A DNA stretch of 61,123 nt from the NCBI GenBank assembly GCA_045598705.1, contig JAZLMM010000054.1:1-61123 (forward strand). The letters run 5' to 3'. The position numbers and the translations under genes were made by a program. A model generated the notes under the pieces. It saw nothing but the letters and a program-made list of their open reading frames with translations, did no database searches and had not been told where the DNA came from. This DNA is from Scatonaster sp045598705 (GTDB lineage Bacteria > Bacillota > Clostridia > Saccharofermentanales > Saccharofermentanaceae). Positions 1 through 6,632 of this stretch are shown here, piece after piece. How positions within the stretch are numbered: the first letter of the stretch is position 1; the number at the start of each line of letters is the position of its first letter.

Positions 1-376
1 GCAGCGTGAAAAGTGGTCCTAGATGTTCCGACTACAGCGACATTTGTTCATTCCAGTCGGAAACGGTCTTGTCTGGAAGAAACAAGGAACATTTCTTGCC
101 TGACAAAAAGATCTCCATTTCCCAAGAAAACGTGAAGAACCCATATTTTCTGGGAATTTGGTTATAACAAGACAGAAATGACGGTTTAGTATAAAATTTA
201 ACCACAGACTGACAAAGGTGACGTGAAGATAATATCTTTGTTGAATCGGGAGAACAACATAGAATATATTTCCGCCATTCTGCTTAGATGACATTAAGAA
301 ACCTGTACTGATATCAAGGCTGTACTTGATCAGAATAAAGTTGAGATTTGATACGTAATGGAGGAGAATAAGAAGT
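1..376. other. Upstream region without a convincing gene
   Basis: No reading frame here has a good ribosome binding site plus a recognisable protein. An inverted repeat (TTCCGACT near 27 and AGTCGGAA near 55) could form an 8-bp stem. Just before the first gene, TTGATC (326-331) and TGATAC (349-354) are 17 bases apart and may be a weak promoter for the tautomerase operon. Confidence 0.4.
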
Positions 377-736
377 ATGCCACTTGTGAGAATAGAAATC
401 ATTGCGGGAAAATCCGCGGAATATAAGGAACAGCTTCTGGAGGGCGTGCACGTGGCGCTCTGTAAGTCGTTGGGCGTGGAGGACTGGGACCGCTTCCAGC
501 GCCTCTATGAACTGCCGTCTGAATGCTTCCAGCGAAGCGAAAGCAAGACGGATCAATTTACCATGATCGAGGTCACGATGTTCCCGGGACGAAGCAGGGA
601 ACAGAAGGCCGGCATGTATCAGGCCATTGTCGACGAACTGAAGTCTCGACTGAATATTGAGGCAACGGATGTGTTCATCGTGATCCAAGAACCCAAGGAC
701 GAGAACTGGGGATTAGCGGGCAAGCAAAGGCAATGA
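377..736 (+). CDS. Tautomerase family protein (4-oxalocrotonate tautomerase superfamily)
   Basis: A 119-residue protein that starts Met-Pro-Leu-Val. In this superfamily Met is removed and the exposed Pro acts as the general base for keto-enol tautomerisation. The body (VRIEIIAGKS near the N-terminus, then FTMIEVTMFPGRS, and a C-terminal DVFIVIQEPKDENWG) fits the longer, roughly 120-residue Tautomerase_2-like type. The start has a strong GGAGGAGAA ribosome site. It is the first gene of an apparent three-gene operon, 18 bases before an MBL-fold hydrolase. The substrate cannot be read from sequence. Family assignment is good; the physiological role is unknown. Confidence 0.8.
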   Translation: MPLVRIEIIAGKSAEYKEQLLEGVHVALCKSLGVEDWDRFQRLYELPSECFQRSESKTDQFTMIEVTMFPGRSREQKAGMYQAIVDELKSRLNIEATDVFIVIQEPKDENWGLAGKQRQ

Positions 737-754
737 ATTGCGGAGGAACGGAAA

Positions 755-1558
755 ATGTTTGAGAACGTGGAATTGAAGTATGAGACGACTGCATTGCGCC
801 CAGGACTATTCTGTATCAACGATAGTGGAATGTCCATGGCTTTCCTTCTGGTCGGGGAGGAGAAGGCATGCCTGATCGATACAGCCAATGGCATGAAAGA
901 TCTTCATGAAGAGGTCCGGAAATATACCGACAAACCGCTGGTGGTCGTGAATACTCACGGACACCCGGATCACTTCTTCGGCAATCCATATTTCGACCAT
1001 GCCTATATGAATGCTAAGGACTGGGACTTGGCACGGGCATTCATGCAGATGCCCGAAGTCCAAGAAGTACTGGCACAACTTGGAGGTGCTTGGCCCCAAT
1101 TCCGTGATATCCAAGAAGGCGACGTGATTGATCTTGGTGGGAAGACACTGGAAGTATTTGCGCTTCCAGGGCATACGCCGGGTAGCATCGTGCTACTCTG
1201 TCCGGAGGAGAGAGTCCTCTTCACCGGCGATAGCATCAACCACCACTTGTGGCTACAAATTGACGGCTGTCTGACGGTCGAGGAGACCTTGGTGGAACTG
1301 GAGAAGAAGATGTTCCTCAAGGAGCGCGCGGACTTCATCCTGCACGGGCATGGCACAGATTTCGATGACATCCACCTTATGGATCATCTCTTGCGCGTGT
1401 TGAGAGAGATCGTCGACGGCGAGACTTCCGAGGATCAGCTACAAGAATTCGACAAGGACGCTTGGAGCATGCGACATGAATTCAAGGTGGATACGGACAG
1501 ACACTACAACTGTATCGACAGCATGATTCTTTATCAGAAAGACAAGGTACGGAGATAA
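755..1558 (+). CDS. MBL-fold metallo-hydrolase
   Basis: A 267-residue metallo-beta-lactamase-fold hydrolase. The metal-binding set is visible in order: THGHPDH (H-x-H-x-D-H) near residues 69-75, the PGHTPGS histidine near 145, FTGDS aspartate near 160, and LHGHGTDF near 205. These ligands bind two metal ions that activate water for hydrolysis of esters, thioesters or phosphodiesters. The protein has no signal peptide and should be cytosolic. The start has GGAGGAACG upstream. It lies between the tautomerase and a membrane-anchored protein with short spacing, suggesting one transcript. The substrate is unknown; glyoxalase-II-like or lactonase-type activity is possible. Confidence 0.85.
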   Translation: MFENVELKYETTALRPGLFCINDSGMSMAFLLVGEEKACLIDTANGMKDLHEEVRKYTDKPLVVVNTHGHPDHFFGNPYFDHAYMNAKDWDLARAFMQMPEVQEVLAQLGGAWPQFRDIQEGDVIDLGGKTLEVFALPGHTPGSIVLLCPEERVLFTGDSINHHLWLQIDGCLTVEETLVELEKKMFLKERADFILHGHGTDFDDIHLMDHLLRVLREIVDGETSEDQLQEFDKDAWSMRHEFKVDTDRHYNCIDSMILYQKDKVRR

Positions 1559-1563
1559 GGTAT

Positions 1564-2214
1564 ATGGCGAATCATAGACACATTTTTACAAAGAAAAAGA
1601 TGATCGTTACAGCATGTGTATTGGTGGCACTGGTAACTGCGGTGACGGTGGGGATCGTTCTGTTGGTCAGAAATCCCAAGAAAGACCCACTGAAACAAGT
1701 TGAGGATTCGAGTGCTTTTGCCACAGAAAACTTGGTACAGATGCTGAAAGCGGAAGGATTTAGCGAGATAGAGACCACCGATTCTTTCTCAATGGATAGT
1801 GATGTGATTGCAAACGGCACGTTCTCCGAATCGGATGGGCAAGTGGACTTCGTGATGGGAAATGCGAATTTCATGCTCAATGGTAGTTTATACTCGTGGA
1901 CTGCAGTTGGCGAATACCTCGATCTTGCAAGGAGAGCGGGAAAAGAGGAAGGGAAGAAGAATGGTGTAGAGCCTTCCATTCTTGATAGGGAGGCTTTGGA
2001 GAAGAGCTTCGAGGCTTTTGCGGAAAGATACGAAGATGCAGAGACTCAAGTCTATGGCGAAGATGATGTGGTGTGTGGATTTGCGATGTCTAAACAGTCG
2101 CAGGTTGCTGTCTTCAGAAATGGAGACAGTGTAATCATGATTCAAGTGGCTTCTTTGGCTGAGAATGATGAACTTGAGAATCTACTCAAGGCGATCGACT
2201 TGCCGTGCCCTTGA
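1564..2214 (+). CDS. Hypothetical membrane-anchored extracytoplasmic protein
   Basis: A 216-residue protein with a basic N-terminus (HRHIFTKKK) and one hydrophobic segment at about residues 13-34, followed by a soluble domain that should face outside. No lipobox is visible, so the segment is a signal anchor or uncleaved signal. It begins 5 bases after the MBL hydrolase with AAGGT as ribosome site, so the two are probably co-transcribed. The soluble part (FSMDSDVIANGTFSESDGQVDF and later VCGFAMSKQSQVAVF, read in parts) recalls the small secreted domains of the lipoproteins elsewhere in this window. No catalytic motif is seen and I do not recognise a family. Confidence 0.7.
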   Translation: MANHRHIFTKKKMIVTACVLVALVTAVTVGIVLLVRNPKKDPLKQVEDSSAFATENLVQMLKAEGFSEIETTDSFSMDSDVIANGTFSESDGQVDFVMGNANFMLNGSLYSWTAVGEYLDLARRAGKEEGKKNGVEPSILDREALEKSFEAFAERYEDAETQVYGEDDVVCGFAMSKQSQVAVFRNGDSVIMIQVASLAENDELENLLKAIDLPCP

Positions 2215-2225
2215 TGACAATCTCT

Positions 2226-2723
2226 TTATTTGTCTGGCTTGTCGAGATTTAGGATGTGCTGATTGCGCTCCATGAAGGAATAGAGCGGGATCCCCAACAG
2301 ATAGCAAGAGACTGATTCACCGGCCAATACGGTGAGAAAACCGAGCCAGAGGGGCTTGAAGCCGTATGCGTAGTAAAGCAGGAACGGGATGATCAGCGTA
2401 TTGGCGAGGATAGTCGGTAGCGGGGCGAGGTACTTAGATCTGCGTCCTAGGAATCTGGTGCCGGTCGCGCCGATCAGTGTGGCGAGGGTGCCAAAGACGA
2501 TGTCCAATGGCAGGCATCCGGAAAGTGTGTTTGCCAGTAGGCAGCCGATGGTGACGCCATATATTCCAGCAGTGGTAAAAACACTTGTCACGACCAATCC
2601 TTCGGAGAAGCGGATCTGAATGAGGCCGGATGCTAGACCGGCCGCGTTAGTAAGGTAAGTCAGAGAAACATAAAGAGCTGCGATTATGGCAGCTCTTGCA
2701 ATCAAAAACGAATTGTTCTTCAT
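2226..2723 (-). CDS. queT: QueT family queuosine-precursor transporter (ECF S component)
   Basis: A 165-residue hydrophobic protein with about five or six membrane segments. It matches the QueT family, the substrate-binding component of an energy-coupling-factor transporter for queuosine precursors (preQ0/preQ1). Family-like stretches are LTYLTNAAGLASGLIQIRFS near the N-terminus, then CLPLDIVFGTLATLIGA and a conserved AGES segment. Queuosine modifies the wobble base of GUN tRNAs. The assignment is supported by a preQ1-I-type riboswitch just upstream whose 3' end overlaps the ribosome site. The gene converges with the membrane-anchored protein before it, with 11 bases between them. The shared ECF ATPases and T component are not in the window. 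Confidence 0.88.
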   Translation of the reverse strand: MKNNSFLIARAAIIAALYVSLTYLTNAAGLASGLIQIRFSEGLVVTSVFTTAGIYGVTIGCLLANTLSGCLPLDIVFGTLATLIGATGTRFLGRRSKYLAPLPTILANTLIIPFLLYYAYGFKPLWLGFLTVLAGESVSCYLLGIPLYSFMERNQHILNLDKPDK

Positions 2724-2730
2724 TCAATTT

Positions 2731-2774
2731 GCTCCATAGTTTTGTTTAGTGTGAGGATGGTTTCGAACTCACAA
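2731..2774 (-). promoter_or_regulatory. preQ1-I type riboswitch (translational) for queT
   Basis: On the minus strand the leader reads UGUGAG, a 12-base loop UUCGAAACCAUC, CUCACA, then an A-rich tail CUAAACAAAACUAUGGAGC that runs into the queT start. This is the layout of a class I preQ1 riboswitch: a short P1 stem, a C/U/A loop, and an A-rich tail that folds back into a pseudoknot. The tail closely resembles the AACAAAAC...GGAGG tail of the known translational preQ1-I aptamers. The GGAG ribosome site sits at the end of the tail, so ligand binding should block translation. Gene context (queT) agrees. Confidence 0.82.
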
Positions 2775-2825
2775 TGATATGATAGAAATATACATAAATA
2801 ATATTCGGTTGTAAAGGGGAGGCTT

Positions 2826-3389
2826 ATGAAGAATCAGGTCTTATACATCAACGCTTGTGTGAGAGAAGAATCCAGGACCGACCGGCTTGCGAGGAGATTA
2901 CTTGAGAAGAATGTACTCGCGAAGACGGGTGGTTGTACAGAATTAGTACTTGCGAAGGAGAACCTTCTGCCACTGGATGGGGCGACCTTGACGCTGCGCG
3001 AGGAGTTGATCGGTAAGGGACAGTTCGATCACGAGATGTTCCGACTTGCGCGGCAGTTCGCCGAGGCGGAGGTCATCGTGATCGGTGCGCCGTACTGGGA
3101 TCTGTCTTTCCCAGCGATTCTGAAGACATACCTTGAGCAGATCTATATCGTGGGACTGGTCACGAAATTCGATGAGGCCGGCAGACAAGTCGGGCTTTGT
3201 AAAGCCAAGAAACTCTACTACGTGACGACGGCGGGCGGCCCATACACGCCGACTTACAGCTACGATTACATCCGGGAACTGGTGGGGGCCTTCGGCATCG
3301 GGGAGACTAAACTGATCTATGCCGAGAACCTCGATATCGTAGGGAATGATCCGGAAGCGATACTGGACGCGGTGGTTTTGCCGGATTGA
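2826..3389 (+). CDS. NAD(P)H-dependent oxidoreductase (flavodoxin-like fold)
   Basis: A 187-residue soluble protein of the NAD(P)H dehydrogenase (quinone)/FMN-dependent azoreductase family. The N-terminus VLYINACVREESRTDRLA forms the FMN-phosphate loop of the flavodoxin-like fold. The central IVIGAPYWDLSFPAILKTYL and VTTAGGPYTPTYSYDY segments are typical of these flavoenzymes, where they contact the flavin and the nicotinamide site. Such enzymes reduce quinones, azo compounds or flavins by two electrons. The gene is divergent from queT and has an excellent AAGGGGAGG ribosome site. The array of hairpin repeats follows it. The substrate is unknown. Confidence 0.85.
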   Translation: MKNQVLYINACVREESRTDRLARRLLEKNVLAKTGGCTELVLAKENLLPLDGATLTLREELIGKGQFDHEMFRLARQFAEAEVIVIGAPYWDLSFPAILKTYLEQIYIVGLVTKFDEAGRQVGLCKAKKLYYVTTAGGPYTPTYSYDYIRELVGAFGIGETKLIYAENLDIVGNDPEAILDAVVLPD

Positions 3390-3478
3390 GGTTGGCGCGC
3401 GGCGACGGGGTGTGGTGCGGCGGTGAGGCGCGGCGGTGAGTGGTGCAGCGTGTGGCGCGGCGAGGGTTGCTGCGCTGT

Positions 3479-3746
3479 GGTGCATCCTACTCTTCCCGTG
3501 GCTGGACGAAGACGGATAGGATGCAGGTCGGCGTTTTGCCGCGGTGCATCCTACTTTTCCCGTGGCTGGACGAAGACGGATAGGATGCAGGTTGGTGTTT
3601 TCCTGCGGTGCATCCTACTCTTCCCGTGGCTGGATGAAGATGGATAGGATGCAGGTTGGTGTTTTGCCGCGGTGCATCCTACTCGGTCCGTGAAGGACGA
3701 AGACGGATAGGATGCAGGTCGGCGTTTTGCTGCGGTGCATCCTATT
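3479..3746. repeat. Tandem array of about four 64-bp hairpin repeats (array 1)
   Basis: The motif TGCATCCTA recurs at 3481, 3545, 3609, 3673 and 3736, so the period is 64, 64, 64 and 63 bases. Between copies, TAGGATGCA precedes each TGCATCCTA by about 19 bases and the intervening bases include CGGC-gtttt-GCCG. Each unit can therefore fold into a nested hairpin. The linkers (CCCGTGGCTGGACGAAGACG type) are also conserved. A related array with the same outer stem but a different inner stem lies at 13.05 kb. No protein is supported in any frame. GC-rich sequence precedes it (3390-3478). Confidence 0.9.
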
Positions 3747-3863
3747 CTGCATATAAGGGCGCATCCTTCGCTGAACGCGGACGGTCATAGTCGCCTGGTG
3801 GGGGACAGATAAAACCTTCCTCACCCACGAGAGGTGCGCCCAAGAAGTTACTTGCCGGATTCG

Positions 3864-3872
3864 TGGTATAAT
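3864..3872 (+). promoter_or_regulatory. Extended -10 promoter element
   Basis: TGGTATAAT matches an extended -10 element. There is no good -35 at 17 bases. It would start transcription near 3879, just before the gene at 3903. The same CGTGGTATAAT string occurs upstream of the chromate transporter (4592-4602). Confidence 0.55.
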
Positions 3873-3902
3873 ACACAATGCACGGATGACATCGACATCT
3901 AG

Positions 3903-4550
3903 GTGCATCGTAGAACGAGATGGAACTGGGAAAAGACGTGGAAAACGATTACGACGATGACGACGATGACGGGACAAGAGATTACAATTGAAAAACTTCG
4001 TAGACCTGTGTATGCACGTAGGATAAAGATTTGTCTTATTGTTGCTGCGGTAACGGGCCTCGTCAGCTTGACCCTGATTGCGCTACTTGTTGGTGACGTG
4101 GTGGATTTGTGGAAATCTCCGTTTGTTTTTCCCCTGGTGATTCTTTGCCCGACGATTGCACTTTCCTGTGTACTAAGTGCGATTTCGCTTAAGCGCTTTG
4201 AATCGAAGGAGCAAAAGGTTTATGAGTCGGAAATTGCGGCGCTTGGCGGTCCCGATGCACTGATGAACGAGGTGCGTCACGAAACTTTGTACGTGCTTAG
4301 TCGTGGAAACAATCCTTATACGATCATTACCCGCCGCCACATCGTTGAAATCGGTTATCATGTTTACCCGATCGCCGGTATTACAGAAGTGCACAACGTG
4401 CCTTTCCGCTCGGCTTTCCGAATGAGATTCTGCTATGGCGGAAGTAATCCTTATGTTTGGGATTTCGCACGAGTGGGGATCCTTCACGATAAGGAGTATA
4501 CGAGTATTATTCAAGCGATCCAATATGCCGGTCAAAATACGGTGATGTAG
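3903..4550 (+). CDS. Hypothetical membrane protein, start uncertain
   Basis: The reading frame covers up to 215 residues with two membrane segments (IKICLIVAAVTGLVSL and FVFPLVILCPTIALSC) and a cytoplasmic C-terminal domain ending near FARVGILHDKEYTS. No family is recognised. The first 20-odd codons (HRRTRWNWEKTWKTITTMTT) look unnatural. In another frame the same DNA, from an ATG at 3920, encodes an acidic start MELGKDVENDYDDDDDDG that meets a stop soon after. The true start may be ATG 3969, or a frameshift may lie in the GAC/GAT-rich run near 3950-3970. No good ribosome site distinguishes the options. The body from about 3990 on is convincing. Confidence 0.6.
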   Translation: MHRRTRWNWEKTWKTITTMTTMTGQEITIEKLRRPVYARRIKICLIVAAVTGLVSLTLIALLVGDVVDLWKSPFVFPLVILCPTIALSCVLSAISLKRFESKEQKVYESEIAALGGPDALMNEVRHETLYVLSRGNNPYTIITRRHIVEIGYHVYPIAGITEVHNVPFRSAFRMRFCYGGSNPYVWDFARVGILHDKEYTSIIQAIQYAGQNTVM

Positions 4551-4593
4551 AAGAGTTAAGTCGCAATAAATCAATATTTGTAACATCGTTACG

Positions 4594-4602
4594 TGGTATA
4601 AT
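4594..4602 (+). promoter_or_regulatory. Extended -10 promoter for the chromate transporter pair
   Basis: TGGTATAAT lies 57 bases before the GTG start at 4659, with TTGTAA upstream at a non-ideal distance. It is the same extended element as at 3864. Confidence 0.55.
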
Positions 4603-4658
4603 GTCGCTTGGGATTTCTGCATGATGAAGATGTGGGAGAAGCACTCAAGGAGGATGGC

Positions 4659-5201
4659 GTGAGAAGTCTTACTGCGAAACTATTTGTTCAGTTCTTCAAG
4701 ATCGGTGCGTTCACATTTGGTGGAGGCTACGCCATGATTCCGTTGATTCAAAGTGAAGTGGTGGACAGAAACAAGTGGATGGAGGAGCAGGAGCTTCTGG
4801 ATGTGGTGGCGATTGCGGAGTCCACGCCAGGACCGATTGCCATTAACGCGGCCACTTATGTGGGTTACAAGGTCTCGGGTGTACGAGGTGCTGTCGCTGC
4901 GACGATGGGGGTGACGATCCCTTCGTTTACAATCATCACCCTGATTGCCATGGTTTTTACTAATTTCAGTGACAATCAATATGTGCAGAACGCGTTCTGG
5001 GGCGTCCGCATCGCAGTGCTGGCCCTGATTCTCAAAGCGATTCTCTCCATGTACAAGAAATGTCCGAGATCCATCATCAGCTATCTTATCATGGCGATGT
5101 GTTTTGTCGTGGTCACGATCTTCCATATCAACGTTCTGTGGGCGATCCTCGCCTCGGCCATCATCGGGCTGGTGTCGCAGGAAGGGGCGGAGCAGACATG
5201 A
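4659..5201 (+). CDS. chrA: Chromate transporter family protein, first half (short CHR)
   Basis: About 180 residues and five or six membrane helices, homologous to one half of ChrA. The hallmark FFKIGAFTFGGGYAMIPLIQ is at the N-terminus, followed by VAIAESTPGPIAINAATYVG. Family members occur as single long proteins or as pairs of short genes like this one, and export chromate or related anions by an unknown coupling. I place the start at GTG 4659 because AAGGAGGA lies just before it and the conserved family sequence begins there; an upstream TTG at 4608 would add 17 residues that look non-native. The stop overlaps the start of the second half by four bases. Confidence 0.85.
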   Translation: MRSLTAKLFVQFFKIGAFTFGGGYAMIPLIQSEVVDRNKWMEEQELLDVVAIAESTPGPIAINAATYVGYKVSGVRGAVAATMGVTIPSFTIITLIAMVFTNFSDNQYVQNAFWGVRIAVLALILKAILSMYKKCPRSIISYLIMAMCFVVVTIFHINVLWAILASAIIGLVSQEGAEQT

Positions 5202-5749
5202 TCTACCTTGAACTCTTCCTGACATTCCTCAAGATTGGTGCTTTCACCTTCGGGGGCGGCTATGCCATGCTGGCGTTGGTGCAGCAGGAAGTGGTGGCGC
5301 ATGGGTGGATGGCGCAGGAAGACATTGTCAACTTTGTCGCCATCAGCGAAAGCACGCCGGGTCCTTTTGCCGTCAATGTATCGACCTATGTCGGCTACGA
5401 AACGGGCGGTGTCTTGGGCGCATTCCTTGCGACATTGGGCGTAATCCTCCCGTCGTTCATCATCATTCTGATCGTGGCGAAGACCTATGAGCGATTCAAG
5501 CGAAGTAAACTGGTCAGTGGCGCCATGACGGGACTGAAGCCTGCGGTCATCGGCCTGATTGCCTCGGCGCTGGTTACCACTGCAATCTCGACTTTCTCAC
5601 TGACTTTGGACTGGAGCTTCTTGAATCTACGATTCTTCCTCGGCATCGCGCTTTTTGCCGCATTCTTCTTCATGCTCTATAAGAAGGTCCACCCGATCAA
5701 AGTCATCGCGACTTCTGCCGTGGCGGGCATACTGGTTGGAATGATCTGA
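5198..5749 (+). CDS. chrA: Chromate transporter family protein, second half (short CHR)
   Basis: A 183-residue membrane protein, paralogous to the preceding gene: LTFLKIGAFTFGGGYAMLAL then VAISESTPGPFAVNVSTYVG. The ATGA overlap (ATG 5198, preceding stop 5199-5201) points to translational coupling and to a heterodimer of the two antiparallel halves, as known for short CHR pairs. GGAAGGGGCGGAG lies upstream as a ribosome site. An upstream in-frame start at 5060 is rejected because the first 46 codons are a shadow of the first half. Chromate is the family name; the natural substrate here could be another oxyanion. Confidence 0.85.
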   Translation: MIYLELFLTFLKIGAFTFGGGYAMLALVQQEVVAHGWMAQEDIVNFVAISESTPGPFAVNVSTYVGYETGGVLGAFLATLGVILPSFIIILIVAKTYERFKRSKLVSGAMTGLKPAVIGLIASALVTTAISTFSLTLDWSFLNLRFFLGIALFAAFFFMLYKKVHPIKVIATSAVAGILVGMI

Positions 5750-5776
5750 TACGTTCTTGACAATTGCACGATAAGA

Positions 5777-5806
5777 TTGACGGAGGTGCAAAATTTGCAC
5801 TATAAT
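5777..5806 (+). promoter_or_regulatory. Promoter with palindromic operator for the HTH-MntA/HepT operon
   Basis: TTGACG (5777-5782) and TATAAT (5801-5806) are 18 bases apart. The spacer holds the palindrome GTGCAAAATTTGCAC (5786-5800), directly against the -10. A further TTGCAC lies at 5764 and another GTGCAAA at 5816, next to the ribosome site. The arrangement suggests repression by the HTH domain of the first gene product. Confidence 0.75.
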
Positions 5807-5827
5807 ATCTCTGGAGGTGCAAATTAC

Positions 5828-6301
5828 ATGAAGAGCCTTAAAGAAGTTAGAATAGAGAAGAAGCTTACACAGCAACAGGTGGCACAACTTGTTGGTATTT
5901 CCATTCGTTCGTACAAGTCGTACGAGAATGATGAAAAGAAGAGGGGCACAATCAAGTATGACTATATGGTGGGTAAGTTATTGGAAGTAAATCCCGTTGA
6001 CGAAGAACATGGTGTACTAGAACTGGAAGATATCATTATAAAATGTGGTGAAATCCTAGAAAAGTACGACGTTAAATTCTGTTACCTTTTTGGTTCTTAT
6101 GCGAAGAATAGGGCAAAACCAACAAGTGATGTTGATTTGCTTATCGCAACGAGCATTTCCGGTCTGAAGTTCTATGGTATGGTCGAAGAAATCAGGATTG
6201 CCCTCAATAAAAAGGTTGATGTGTTAGATTTACAACAACTTCGTGACAATCTTGAATTGACTACTGAAATTCTTAAGGATGGCATCAAAATCTATGGATA
6301 A
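5828..6301 (+). CDS. mntA: HTH-MntA fusion antitoxin (XRE HTH plus nucleotidyltransferase)
   Basis: A 157-residue protein. Residues 1 to about 58 are an XRE-type helix-turn-helix (KLTQQQVAQLVGISIRSYKS). Residues 67-157 are a minimal nucleotidyltransferase: GSYAKNRAKPTSDVD is the G-S-x10-D-x-D motif (G89, S90, D101, D103), with D131 as a likely third acidic residue. MntA antitoxins of HepT/MntA modules transfer AMP to a Tyr of HepT and so disarm it. The HTH fusion should add autoregulation at the palindrome upstream. I use ATG 5828 because GGAGGTG precedes it; an earlier ATG-like start at 5777 would lie inside the promoter. The base composition is AT-richer than the flanks. Confidence 0.85.
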   Translation: MKSLKEVRIEKKLTQQQVAQLVGISIRSYKSYENDEKKRGTIKYDYMVGKLLEVNPVDEEHGVLELEDIIIKCGEILEKYDVKFCYLFGSYAKNRAKPTSDVDLLIATSISGLKFYGMVEEIRIALNKKVDVLDLQQLRDNLELTTEILKDGIKIYG

Positions 6302-6632
6302 TGAGAAGGACAACGAATACTATGTTCGCAGAATCAAACTCGATTCGGAGTTTATTGTTAAGCAAATGGAAACTGTTTCAATTGACGATCTTCGAGCCAA
6401 TGAAGTTTTACTTGACTCCATGATGTTTAGAATGATTCAAATTTCCGAAAACGCCAAAAACCTCACTGATGATTACAAGGAACGATATTCGGAGATCCCT
6501 TGGTATTCACTGCATGGGATGCGAAATCGAATTGTTCATGATTATGGCAAAGTTGATCTATGCATCGTCTATGATACTTTGAAGGAGGATATTCCTGATT
6601 TGTTAAGGAAAATACAAGGTATATTGAATTAA
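6294..6632 (+). CDS. hepT: HepT-family toxin (HEPN RNase)
   Basis: A 112-residue helical protein (ATG 6294; ATG 6279 would give 117). It carries the HepT motif R-x4-H-x-Y as RNRIVHDY at residues 77-84, inside YSLHGMRNRIVHDYGKVD. In characterised HepT toxins Arg and His form the RNase site of the HEPN dimer, and the Tyr is the residue AMPylated by MntA. The preceding ISENAKNL and ...EIPWYSL segments also match the family. It overlaps the end of the antitoxin gene, as usual for these pairs. Its own stop codon overlaps the start of the kinase-like gene (TAATG). Target RNA unknown. Confidence 0.85.
   Translation: MDNEKDNEYYVRRIKLDSEFIVKQMETVSIDDLRANEVLLDSMMFRMIQISENAKNLTDDYKERYSEIPWYSLHGMRNRIVHDYGKVDLCIVYDTLKEDIPDLLRKIQGILN

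Noticed and set aside
19..402. A 127-codon minus-strand frame at the left edge
   Set aside because: No ribosome site, no family features, and it overlaps the start of the tautomerase gene.
3479..3746. CRISPR array
   Set aside because: Spacers are conserved, the repeat is a full hairpin unit and no cas genes are present.
3423..3977. Frames running through the 64-bp hairpin array on both strands
   Set aside because: They consist of the repeat itself and have Arg/His-rich translations without a start signal.
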